Below are positions 17,928 through 26,201 of a DNA stretch of 30,604 nucleotides, one piece after another. The translations under genes and the position numbers were made by a program. Under the pieces are notes generated by a model. It did no database searches and had not been told where the DNA came from. It saw nothing but the letters and a program-made list of their open reading frames with translations. Position 1 is the first letter of the stretch, and every line of letters begins with the position of its first letter. The stretch is from CAYXUG01 sp964468655 (lineage in GTDB: Bacteria; Fidelibacterota; Marinisomatia; Marinisomatales; CAYXUG01): the NCBI GenBank assembly GCA_964468655.1, contig CAYXUG010000021.1, forward strand, positions 1 through 30,604. Reading direction: 5' to 3'.

Positions 17928-18229
17928 TCGTTCCTGTTGAACATGTTGTAATGATAAGTGTACTCCTATTTTCCATTGGAGTTATGGGGGTATTGTTCCG
18001 GAGAAATGTAATCATCATTTTTATGTCCATTGAACTAATGTTGAATGCTGTAAATCTTTCTCTGGTGGGATTTTCGCGTTATTATAACAGTGTGGATGGG
18101 CAGGTCTTTGTATTTCTTGTGATGACATTGGCAGCGGCGGAAGTAGCTGTAGGACTTGCCATCATCATCGCACTTTACAGAAACAGACAGACGACGAATA
18201 TTGATGAGATGAACCTGATGAAGAATTAG
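17924..18229 (+). CDS. nuoK: NADH-quinone oxidoreductase subunit K (cluster 2)
   Basis: This is a three-helix coupling subunit, 101 residues. The conserved glutamates lie in MSIELMLNAVNLS and LAAAEVAVGLAII. It overlaps nuoJ by 4 bases and is followed 2 bases later not by nuoL but by a MrpD-like gene, which marks the point where this cluster departs from the standard order. Confidence 0.95.
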   Translation: MIVPVEHVVMISVLLFSIGVMGVLFRRNVIIIFMSIELMLNAVNLSLVGFSRYYNSVDGQVFVFLVMTLAAAEVAVGLAIIIALYRNRQTTNIDEMNLMKN

Positions 18230-18231
18230 CC

Positions 18232-19734
18232 ATGGACACAATTATATCCATAAAACCTCTGCTGGCGATTTTGGTTTCTATTGTAGGTGCCCTGCTTATT
18301 ATTTCCACACGGAATAAGCCGGACCTCCGGGAATCATGGTCCATTATTGCCGGCGTGTTAAAACTGGGTATTGTACTCTCCATGATTCCGGCTGTGGTTT
18401 ATGACAAAAAGATCATTGAGTATACGTTGTTCAGTCTTCTTCCCGGTATTGAGATTAGCTTCAGAGTTGACTCTTTTGGTCTTCTGTTTGCCATGGGCGC
18501 CTCGTTACTCTGGATTGCAACTTCCTTTTATTCAATCGGGTATATGCGATCCACGAATGAACAGTCGCAGACACGGTATTTTGCCTGTTTTGCGGTCTCC
18601 CTATCCGCTACCATGGGAGTGGCATTCTCAGCAAATCTTTTTACAATGTTTCTATTTTATGAAGGACTGACCATTATTACGTACCCTCTGGTTGCTCACA
18701 AGGGTACTACGGAAGCAAAAGCAGGTGGAAGGAAATACGCCATATACCTTCTGGGTGCTGCCAAAGCTTTCTTGTTGGTGGCTATCATTCTCACGTATAA
18801 TCTTGCAGGTACACTTGAGTTTTCAAAAGAGGGAATCTTTTCGGCCATAGTTCAGTCGGGCCATCCAGAACTGCTGTATGTTATCTTTGTGCTTTTCTTT
18901 TTCGGGTTTGCCAAGTGTGCGGTCATGCCCTTTCACAGTTGGCTTCCGGCCGCAATGGTAGCTCCCACGCCCGTGAGCGCACTGCTTCATGCCGTTGCTG
19001 TGGTGAAGACCGGTGTCTTCACTGTCCTTCGCGTCATATTTTTTGTCTTCGGTGCTGACCTTATGATGGATATCGGGGTGGATGTTTTTGCCGTCACTTT
19101 TGCGTCATTTACCATCATTGTGGCGTCGCTCGTTGCCTTGAGCAGGGATAACCTGAAGGCACGGCTTGCTTTTTCGACAATAAGTCAACTTTCATATATT
19201 ATTCTGGGTGCTGCTTTGCTTACTCCCAGCGCAATGGTAGGCGGAATCATACACATAACGAATCATGCCTTTTCAAAAATTACGCTCTTTTTCTGTGCAG
19301 GGTCTATTTACGCCTCAGCCCATAAGACTGAAGTGAGTCAGTTGAGCGGAATAGCGAAAAAAATGCCGTGGACAATGGTCGCCTTTGCAATTGCCACCTT
19401 GAGTATGATAGGCATTCCGCCTGCGAGCGGGTTTATTACAAAATGGTATCTTGTTATCGGTTCAATGGAAAGGCACAGTGTGGCAGTGCTTGCCGTACTT
19501 CTTGCAAGTTCGTTTCTCAATGCGGCATATTTTATCCCAATTGTGTATAAGGCATTTTTTGGGAAGGAAGATTCAGGCAAGGATGATAACGGACAAGATT
19601 CTGATGGTCATCAGGAGGAAGTAAAAGAAATCCCGTTTATGGTGATTCCTCTCATGTTGACCGCAATCGTAAGTGTTGTACTGGGCTTGTATCCTGACTT
19701 TATAGTGAAATTGGCTGAGAACATAGTGAAATGA
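18232..19734 (+). CDS. MrpD/NuoM-like antiporter subunit in the nuoL position
   Basis: This is a proton-conducting membrane transporter of the complex I / Mrp antiporter family, 500 residues with about 14 helices. Visible key sites: glutamate in FLFYEGLTIITYPLVAHKG, helix-7 lysine in FGFAKCAVMPFHSWLPAAMV, second-channel lysine in AVAVVKTGVF, and FSTISQLSYIILGAALL. It resembles annotated monovalent cation/H+ antiporter subunit D proteins more than NuoL and lacks the NuoL C-terminal lateral helix; the tail ends with a short charged stretch (KEDSGKDDNGQDSDGHQEE) and one last helix. It is coupled to the next gene by ATGA. I infer that it is an extra pumping unit of the second complex. Confidence 0.85.
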   Translation: MDTIISIKPLLAILVSIVGALLIISTRNKPDLRESWSIIAGVLKLGIVLSMIPAVVYDKKIIEYTLFSLLPGIEISFRVDSFGLLFAMGASLLWIATSFYSIGYMRSTNEQSQTRYFACFAVSLSATMGVAFSANLFTMFLFYEGLTIITYPLVAHKGTTEAKAGGRKYAIYLLGAAKAFLLVAIILTYNLAGTLEFSKEGIFSAIVQSGHPELLYVIFVLFFFGFAKCAVMPFHSWLPAAMVAPTPVSALLHAVAVVKTGVFTVLRVIFFVFGADLMMDIGVDVFAVTFASFTIIVASLVALSRDNLKARLAFSTISQLSYIILGAALLTPSAMVGGIIHITNHAFSKITLFFCAGSIYASAHKTEVSQLSGIAKKMPWTMVAFAIATLSMIGIPPASGFITKWYLVIGSMERHSVAVLAVLLASSFLNAAYFIPIVYKAFFGKEDSGKDDNGQDSDGHQEEVKEIPFMVIPLMLTAIVSVVLGLYPDFIVKLAENIVK

Positions 19735-19976
19735 AATTACTGGAAATCATAGAGGCACTAAGGAAAATGAAAATAAAGAGAATCGCTTATGGTGTGCTGG
19801 CTCTCCTCATTCTGGTAGATTTTATTATTCCACGCCACGAGATTCACTTTTTCGGAGACAAGATTCCGGGATTTTGGTCTTTCTTTGGCTTTATCGCATG
19901 TGTGGTGATTATTGTAGCATCCAAATGGCTGGGTAAGTATGGACTGATGAAAGACGAGGATTACTATGATAAGTAA
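19731..19976 (+). CDS. Small two-helix membrane protein of the antiporter module
   Basis: This is an 81-residue protein with two predicted membrane helices (residues about 18-33 and 48-66) joined by FIIPRHEIHFFGDKIPGFWS, and an acidic end DEDYYDK. From memory, small proteins with an H-x-F-..-IPGF-..-FGF pattern and an EDYYD-type end occur between two MrpD-like genes in other bacteria; I cannot name a family. It overlaps the upstream gene by 4 bases and the downstream one by 11, so the three genes are translated as a unit. It is probably a structural or linker subunit for the two antiporter-like proteins. It has the right size to be an analogue of MrpB/F/G-type small subunits, but the sequence does not show that. 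Confidence 0.75.
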   Translation: MKLLEIIEALRKMKIKRIAYGVLALLILVDFIIPRHEIHFFGDKIPGFWSFFGFIACVVIIVASKWLGKYGLMKDEDYYDK

Positions 19977-21765
19977 CTTATTTCAACTTGAGTTTATTCA
20001 TCCTTCGGTATTCTATCTTTTAGGAGGACTTCTAATACCCCTGCTCAAGGGGAGGGTAAAGCAGGGCTACATGCTGTTTCTTGCTCTTTCGGCTTTTTTT
20101 GCTGTTGTGGCAATGCCTCATGGGACATACGGCGTGTATGAGTTTCTTAATTGGAAATTGACCTTCGGGAGTGTGGATAAGTTGAGCAAGGTCTTTGCTT
20201 GTATTTTCACCCTAATGGGTGTTATCGGGGTCATCTATTCTCTTCGTGTAAAGAACGATGGTGAACATCTTGCCGCCTTCTTTTACGTTGGAGGTTCCCT
20301 TGGTGTGACCCTTGCAGGTGATTTCCTGACTCTTTTCATTTTCTGGGAATTGATGGCTTTTTCATCGGTGTTTCTCGTATGGTTTCGAAGAATACCTGCT
20401 TCTGTTGACTCCGGATTCAGATATCTTCTGTGGCATGTGGCTGGCGGACTCATACTGTTAGCCGGGATTATACTTCAGTACTCGGTGAGCGGTGATTTAA
20501 CTATCCAGAATCTGCCGTTTCACGGCTGGTGGCCAACAGACATTCAGAGTCTCGCACTGTTTCTCATTCTCATAGGGTTCATTTTTAATGCAGCCGTTCC
20601 TCCCTTTGGCGCCTGGCTCCCTGATGCATACGCAGCAGCTACTGTCACCGGAGCAGTTTTTATGAGCGCTTTTACTACTAAGACTGCTGTCTATGCACTG
20701 ATCAGGGTCTGCGCAGGATCGGAGATACTTATAATTTTAGGAGTTGTCATGGCGATATATGGAGTCGTTTATGCGGTTCTCGAAAATGATGCCCGAAGAC
20801 TTCTTGCCTATCACATTATCAGTCAGGTGGGTTATATGGTGGCAGGTGTAGGTTTGGGGACTCATTTGGCCATAAACGGGGTCACAGCCCATGCCTTCTG
20901 TCATATCCTTTACAAGTCTCTACTGTTTATGGGGACAAGTTCAGTTTTGTATATGACGGGAACGGCAAAACTGACGGAGCTGGGTGGTCTTTATAAGACC
21001 ATGCCCCGGACGATGATTTATACCATCATAGGAGGTCTTTCCATATCCGCGTTCCCTCTATTCAGTGGGTTTGTAAGTAAGTCCATGACGGTTGCAGCCT
21101 TTGGCGAAGAGCATTTTATGTGGGCGTTCATCGGACTGATGGTTGCCTCAGCCGGGACATTTCTTCACACTGGTTTAAAAATCCCCTATTTCATATGGTT
21201 TGGCAGAGACAGAGGTATTAAAGCAAAGGAACCTCCATGGAATATGGAACTCGCAATGATAATCGGCGCACTTTTCTGTGTTGGGCTCGGGATCTTTTAC
21301 AAGCCACTTTATGCGTTGCTTCCTTATCCTGTTCATTTTGAGCCCTATACGGCGTATCATACCTGGGAGACTTTGCAGATACTTCTCTTTACGCAGTTCG
21401 GATTTTTCCTGCTTCTGAAAAAGCTCTGGTGCAAGGACACCATCAGTCTGGATACAGACTGGTTTCCGAGAAAAGCATCAAAGGCATTTCTGTGGTTTTC
21501 GAATAAACCGCTAGCGAGGTTGGAGTACAACTTTATTGGTGAGATTTACGAGTTTATTGTGCAGAAACCGATTATGAAAGTTGCCAAGTTGATGAAACAG
21601 ATAGATACCGTGATCGTTGATGGGACTGTCCATGAAATGGGACGGTTGACTCTTGTTTGGAGCAGGATGATGCTTGTGGTTCAGAGTGGGCAGATTCATC
21701 ACTATGCCATGTTTATAACCGCAGGAGTCATTTTCCTGATTTTAATTGTAGTTGGATTGCTTTAG
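19966..21765 (+). CDS. MrpD-like antiporter subunit with NuoL-like lateral-helix tail
   Basis: This is an antiporter-like membrane protein, 599 residues. The core has the helix-5 glutamate (LFIFWELMAFSSVFLVWFRR) and the second-channel lysine (SAFTTKTAVYALIR). At the helix-7 site where the family usually has Lys ahead of P-x-H-x-W-L-P it reads FNAAVPPFGAWLPDAY: Asn replaces Lys and Gly replaces His. From residue about 490 it carries a tail (LEYNFIGEIYEFIVQKPIMK, then an amphipathic stretch and a final helix) strongly like the lateral helix of NuoL1. No other gene of cluster 2 has such a tail, so it probably takes the distal NuoL place. Annotation tools usually call this type Na+/H+ antiporter subunit D. 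Confidence 0.82.
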   Translation: MISNLFQLEFIHPSVFYLLGGLLIPLLKGRVKQGYMLFLALSAFFAVVAMPHGTYGVYEFLNWKLTFGSVDKLSKVFACIFTLMGVIGVIYSLRVKNDGEHLAAFFYVGGSLGVTLAGDFLTLFIFWELMAFSSVFLVWFRRIPASVDSGFRYLLWHVAGGLILLAGIILQYSVSGDLTIQNLPFHGWWPTDIQSLALFLILIGFIFNAAVPPFGAWLPDAYAAATVTGAVFMSAFTTKTAVYALIRVCAGSEILIILGVVMAIYGVVYAVLENDARRLLAYHIISQVGYMVAGVGLGTHLAINGVTAHAFCHILYKSLLFMGTSSVLYMTGTAKLTELGGLYKTMPRTMIYTIIGGLSISAFPLFSGFVSKSMTVAAFGEEHFMWAFIGLMVASAGTFLHTGLKIPYFIWFGRDRGIKAKEPPWNMELAMIIGALFCVGLGIFYKPLYALLPYPVHFEPYTAYHTWETLQILLFTQFGFFLLLKKLWCKDTISLDTDWFPRKASKAFLWFSNKPLARLEYNFIGEIYEFIVQKPIMKVAKLMKQIDTVIVDGTVHEMGRLTLVWSRMMLVVQSGQIHHYAMFITAGVIFLILIVVGLL

Positions 21766-21776
21766 GCAGCGGAGCT

Positions 21777-23342
21777 ATGGAAGGAATTATTCTTAACGAA
21801 CTTGATTATCCGGTACTGACGGTTATCACTTTTCTGCCGATGGCAGGGGCACTCGTCATTCTGCTCTTGAAAAACGCTAGTGCAATAAGATGGCTTGCTC
21901 TTGCAACTACGGTGGCGACTTTCATTCTTTCGCTTCCTGTTTTTGCACATTTTGATAAGACGACTTACGCCATGCAGTTTGCCGAAATTCATCCATGGAT
22001 ACCTGCGTGGAATATTACCTACAAGGTCGGCGTTGATGGTATCAGCGTATTGTTTGTATTTCTTGCGGCGATTTTGAGTGTCCTCTGTGTCACTGTATCG
22101 TGGAAGGCAATAGAGACGAAGACAAAAGGATTCTTCGTGTCCGTTTTGATCATAGAGACAGCCATGATAGGGATTTTTGTCTCCCTTAATGCGTTCCTCT
22201 TTTATTTATTTTGGGAACTCACACTCATACCGATGTTCTTTCTTATAGGGGTGTGGGGAGGAAAAAACCGATTATATGCCTCCATTAAATTTGTCATTTT
22301 CATGGTAGCTGGCAGCGTTTTTATGCTGGTGGGCATCATCGTGCTTTACCATGCGGGAGGCAAGACGTTTGATATAGTGGAGCTTTCCAGAGTGAGTTAC
22401 CCTGCTGAGCTTCAAATGGGACTCTTTCTCGGTTTTTTTGCCGCATTCGCCGTGAAGATGCCCATGTTCCCAATTCATACATGGCTCCCGGATGCCCATA
22501 CAGAAGCGCCCACAGCAGGGAGCGTCATACTTGCGGGAATTCTACTTAAAATGGGGGGCTACGGGTTCTTGAGATTTTCTTTACCCATGTTTCCCCATGC
22601 GGTGAATACACTTTTTATTCCACTGCTTATCCTTTCCGTGACTGCCATAATCTATGGTGCTTATGTCACGCTGATGCAAAACGACATGAAGAGACTGATT
22701 GCCTATTCAAGTGTCAACCATATGGGATTTGTAACGCTGGGGATTTTTACACTGAACCAAACAGGTGTTGAGGGCGGGATACTCCAGATGATAAATCACG
22801 GTATCATCACGGGGGCGCTGTTCCTGTGTGTCGGGATGATCTATGAAAGGACCCACTCCAGGATGATTGATGATTACGGGGGACTTTTTAAGACTATACC
22901 CGTGTTTACTGTCTTTTTTGCAATTTTCACACTTGCCGCAATTGGTTTTCCGGGGATGAACGCTTTTGTGGGCGAGTTCCTTATCATTAGCGGTGCGTTC
23001 AAGGCAAATATGATTATTGCTGCATTTTCCATCCTTGGGGTAGTCCTGGGGGTGTGTTACATGGTATGGTTGTATTACAGGATTGCCATGAATGAAGTAA
23101 ATCCCAGCACCGAGTCACGCCTCTTTGACTTGGAATTCAGGGAAATAGCAACCCTTGTTCCGCTTGTGGTGCTTGTATTTTTCATAGGGGTTCAACCGAG
23201 CGTATTGTTAAGTTATATGCATGTCTCGGTAGCGCACCTGCTTGAGCAGGTAAATAGCGCAGTATCCGTTGAAAGTTTCAATTTGCATGATTCAGAAAGC
23301 TTGATTGCTCAATACGTGAAGGAGATTTTTGGATGGGTTTGA
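21777..23342 (+). CDS. nuoM: NADH-quinone oxidoreductase subunit M (cluster 2)
   Basis: This is a proton-pumping antiporter-like subunit, 521 residues from the ATG at 21777; the frame is open further upstream, inside the previous gene, but GGAG just before this ATG and the normal NuoM N-terminus (LTVITFLPMAGALVI) favour it. Key sites: FYLFWELTLIPMFFLIGVWGG, AFAVKMPMFPIHTWLPDAHTEAP, and INHGIITGALF. Codon use (more ATA, GGG, AGG) looks unlike nuoM1 and nuoN2, as for the two genes upstream. It overlaps the frame of the following antiporter gene only if that gene uses its TTG start. Confidence 0.94.
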   Translation: MEGIILNELDYPVLTVITFLPMAGALVILLLKNASAIRWLALATTVATFILSLPVFAHFDKTTYAMQFAEIHPWIPAWNITYKVGVDGISVLFVFLAAILSVLCVTVSWKAIETKTKGFFVSVLIIETAMIGIFVSLNAFLFYLFWELTLIPMFFLIGVWGGKNRLYASIKFVIFMVAGSVFMLVGIIVLYHAGGKTFDIVELSRVSYPAELQMGLFLGFFAAFAVKMPMFPIHTWLPDAHTEAPTAGSVILAGILLKMGGYGFLRFSLPMFPHAVNTLFIPLLILSVTAIIYGAYVTLMQNDMKRLIAYSSVNHMGFVTLGIFTLNQTGVEGGILQMINHGIITGALFLCVGMIYERTHSRMIDDYGGLFKTIPVFTVFFAIFTLAAIGFPGMNAFVGEFLIISGAFKANMIIAAFSILGVVLGVCYMVWLYYRIAMNEVNPSTESRLFDLEFREIATLVPLVVLVFFIGVQPSVLLSYMHVSVAHLLEQVNSAVSVESFNLHDSESLIAQYVKEIFGWV

Positions 23343-23364
23343 TAAGGAAAAAAGGGAAACGCCT

Positions 23365-24729
23365 ATGACTCCACACGGCATTTCTGGAGAACACCTTTCT
23401 CTCCTCTGGACGATACCATTCGTTGGTCTTCTCTTGTCAATTGCAATTTTTCCTTTGGTTTCCCCTCATTTCTGGCACCTTCACTTTGGCAAAGTAACTG
23501 CATTGTGGGTTTTTCTTTTGATAGTAGCCATGATTCTGTCAAATAAAATTTCAACTGGAATTATTACCTATGAACTTCTGCACACTGCATTGCTGGAGTA
23601 TCTTCCATTTATAATTCTTCTTCTGGCACTATTTACCATTTCAGGAGGAGTCCGTGTTACGGGGTCCCTGCAGGGAAGTCCGCCTGTGAATCTTGGAATA
23701 ATTGTATTAGGTACATTTCTTGCAAGTTTGATTGGAACCACTGGTGCTGCAATGATTCTGATTCGCCCTTTGATCCGGGCGAACAAGTGGAGGAAACACA
23801 ATGTGCATGTTATTATCTTTTTTATATTTCTCGTTGCCAATATCGGTGGATCGTTAACTCCTCTCGGTGACCCGCCTCTTTTTCTCGGATTTCTAAAGGG
23901 TGTTTATTTTTTCTGGACAACCACACATATGTTTTTTCCCATGCTGCTGGTTGCTGTGATTTTATGGATTATGTTTTATTTCACTGATTCGTATTATTTC
24001 AAAAGGGAAGTGGCTCCAGAAAGAAATATTGCTATTGAAAACCAGGAAAAAATTGGTCTTGAGGGAAAGGTCAATTTATTTCTTCTTTTGGGAGCTGTGG
24101 GATCAGTACTTTTGAGCGGACTTTGGAACCCCCACAAGTATTTTGAGATTTATGGTGTTCATGTTGAACTGCAAAATCTTGTTCGGGATATTCTATTATT
24201 ATCTCTTGCTTTCACCAGCTGGAAAGTTACAAACAGGAAAATCAGGGAACTGAATGAATACAGCTGGTTTCCAATTGTGGAAGTGGCAAAGCTGTTTGCC
24301 GGAATATTTGTTACAATCATTCCTGTCATTGCTATTTTAAAGTCAGGGATGAAAGGATCGCTGGCTTCTGTGGTTGGGGCAGTTACCGGTACCAACGGTG
24401 AACCGCTTAATGCTTTTTATTTCTGGTTGACCGGTATTCTGTCAAGTTTTCTGGATAACGCTCCCACCTATCTTGTATTTTTCAATACTGCCGGTGGCAA
24501 TCCGGATTTTCTAATGAATTCCATTCCGCAAACACTATTGGCAATTTCAGCTGGTGCGGTTTTTATGGGAGCAAATACGTATATCGGGAATGCACCTAAT
24601 TTTATGGTGAAGTCCATTGCTCAGGAAATGGATATTGATATGCCGAGTTTCTTCGGCTACATGGTGAAATATTCTATTCCAATCCTCATTCCTGTATTTA
24701 TTCTTGTAACCTGGGTATTTTTTAGATAG
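23365..24729 (+). CDS. NhaD/CitMHS-type sodium:proton antiporter inside the nuo operon
   Basis: This is an ion-transporter-superfamily membrane protein, 454 residues, about 11-12 helices, of the NhaD / CitMHS_2-like family generally annotated as sodium:proton antiporter. Family marks are the two half-helix signatures: NIGGSLTPLGDPPLFLGFLK near residue 165 and SSFLDNAPTYLVF near residue 370, with GANTYIGNAPNFM after the second. A TTG at 23329 extends the frame by 12 residues inside nuoM; the ATG at 23365 is preferred. It lies between nuoM2 and nuoN2, 22 and 8 bases from them. A nhaD gene among complex I genes is, as I recall, known from Rhodothermus marinus, which supports a working link between Na+/H+ exchange and the complex. 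Confidence 0.85.
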   Translation: MTPHGISGEHLSLLWTIPFVGLLLSIAIFPLVSPHFWHLHFGKVTALWVFLLIVAMILSNKISTGIITYELLHTALLEYLPFIILLLALFTISGGVRVTGSLQGSPPVNLGIIVLGTFLASLIGTTGAAMILIRPLIRANKWRKHNVHVIIFFIFLVANIGGSLTPLGDPPLFLGFLKGVYFFWTTTHMFFPMLLVAVILWIMFYFTDSYYFKREVAPERNIAIENQEKIGLEGKVNLFLLLGAVGSVLLSGLWNPHKYFEIYGVHVELQNLVRDILLLSLAFTSWKVTNRKIRELNEYSWFPIVEVAKLFAGIFVTIIPVIAILKSGMKGSLASVVGAVTGTNGEPLNAFYFWLTGILSSFLDNAPTYLVFFNTAGGNPDFLMNSIPQTLLAISAGAVFMGANTYIGNAPNFMVKSIAQEMDIDMPSFFGYMVKYSIPILIPVFILVTWVFFR

Positions 24730-24737
24730 GGGATATC

Positions 24738-26192
24738 TTGGACATTAGTCAATACTTCTCGCAAAATGATTTAACCGGTATTTTACCGGAAATAACGCTT
24801 CTGATGGGCGCTTTGTTGGTGCTGACGGTGGAACTTTTCTGGTCCAATCAAAAGAGATTAATGATCTGGTTAGGATTGGCTGTTTTGGCAGGAGCTGGCA
24901 TAATAGTCATAAAAAATGCCGGTCAGGCAACTACACTGTTTAATGGAATGGTGGTTTTGGATAGCTATTCCGCATTTTTTGATCTTCTTTACATTGCTGT
25001 ATCGGGAGTGACACTTATCCTTTCATACCACTATTTTGAACGCCAGGGAGACGGTATGAAGGGTGAGTTTGTTTCCCTGATACTGTTTTCTGCAATCGGA
25101 ATGATGCTCATGACACGAGCGAATGATCTTATCATCGTTTTTCTGGGTCTCGAGCTTTTGTCTTTATCCCTATATGTTTTGGTTGGATTTTTCAGGCATG
25201 ATGTACTAAGCAATGAATCTGGAGTTAAATATTTGTTATTAGGTGCATTTTCAACGGGATTTTTCCTATTTGGCGCATCTTTGATTTATGGGTCTACGGG
25301 AACAACGCAGTTTGGTGAAATTGCAAATTCAATAAGCAGCGGTAATGTGTTATCAGATATTCTTCTTATGCTGGGGCTTGGGTTGTTATTGGTCGGATTT
25401 GCGTTTAAGGTAGCGCTGGTGCCATTTCACATGTGGTCCCCGGATGTGTACCAGGGAGCGCCCACTTCAGTTACTGCTTTTCTTTGCACAGCGCCAAAGG
25501 CAGCAGGATTTGGAGCGCTTCTGAAAGTTCTGTTAATTGCATTCCCTGAAATTCATCCCCATTGGCAGGGACTGTTCTGGATGATCATTTTACTGACGAT
25601 GACTATTGGAAATATCTCTGCACTGGTACAATCAAATATCAAACGGATGCTGGCATTTTCGAGTATTGCCCATGCTGGATATTTGGCGATGGGGATACTT
25701 GTACTTACCAAGTCGGGTGTATCCGCCGTCATGTTGTATCTCGCTGTATATTCAGCCATGAACCTGGGGTCATTTGCCATCATATCCTTTTTTGAAAAAG
25801 AGGGAAGAGGAGTCTCATTCAGTGATTACCGCGGATTGGCGGCGAAACATCCCTTGATGGCGGCTGTACTTTCTCTCTTTATGCTAGCATTAGCGGGATT
25901 TCCTCCTACGGCTGGATTCGTGGCAAAATATGCTGTTTTTTCCAGTGCACTTGAGCAGGGATATGTCTGGCTTGTTGTGTTTGCGGTACTGAATTCGCTT
26001 GTTTCTGTTTATTATTACATCCGAATTATTGTTAATATGTATATGGTTGAAGAAGAGGAAACGATTGCTTCCCATGTAACACCTATGAATGCCATATTAT
26101 TAACATTTTTGGCAGGAATTGTGATTCTTTTTGGGATTTATCCTTCATGGTTGATTGATATTTCAATAAAAGCAGCCAGTGTTTTTTCATAA
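24738..26192 (+). CDS. nuoN: NADH-quinone oxidoreductase subunit N (cluster 2)
   Basis: This is the NuoK-proximal antiporter-like subunit, 484 residues. It begins with TTG at 24738 after AGGGGAT, giving the expected NuoN beginning (LTGILPEITLLMGALLVL). Key sites: IVFLGLELLSLSLYVLVGFF with the glutamate, FAFKVALVPFHMWSPDVYQGAP with the helix-7 lysine, FSSIAHAGYLAMG, and AGFPPTAGFVAKYAVF. It is the last nuo gene; the adenosyltransferase gene starts 9 bases later. Its base composition resembles the first cluster rather than the nuoM2 region. Confidence 0.95.
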   Translation: MDISQYFSQNDLTGILPEITLLMGALLVLTVELFWSNQKRLMIWLGLAVLAGAGIIVIKNAGQATTLFNGMVVLDSYSAFFDLLYIAVSGVTLILSYHYFERQGDGMKGEFVSLILFSAIGMMLMTRANDLIIVFLGLELLSLSLYVLVGFFRHDVLSNESGVKYLLLGAFSTGFFLFGASLIYGSTGTTQFGEIANSISSGNVLSDILLMLGLGLLLVGFAFKVALVPFHMWSPDVYQGAPTSVTAFLCTAPKAAGFGALLKVLLIAFPEIHPHWQGLFWMIILLTMTIGNISALVQSNIKRMLAFSSIAHAGYLAMGILVLTKSGVSAVMLYLAVYSAMNLGSFAIISFFEKEGRGVSFSDYRGLAAKHPLMAAVLSLFMLALAGFPPTAGFVAKYAVFSSALEQGYVWLVVFAVLNSLVSVYYYIRIIVNMYMVEEEETIASHVTPMNAILLTFLAGIVILFGIYPSWLIDISIKAASVFS

Positions 26193-26201
26193 ATTAGATA
26201 T

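Noticed and set aside
21657..21776. Upstream extension of nuoM2
   Set aside because: The extension lies inside the 599-residue antiporter gene and codes a polar segment unlike any NuoM; the ATG at 21777 has GGAG before it.
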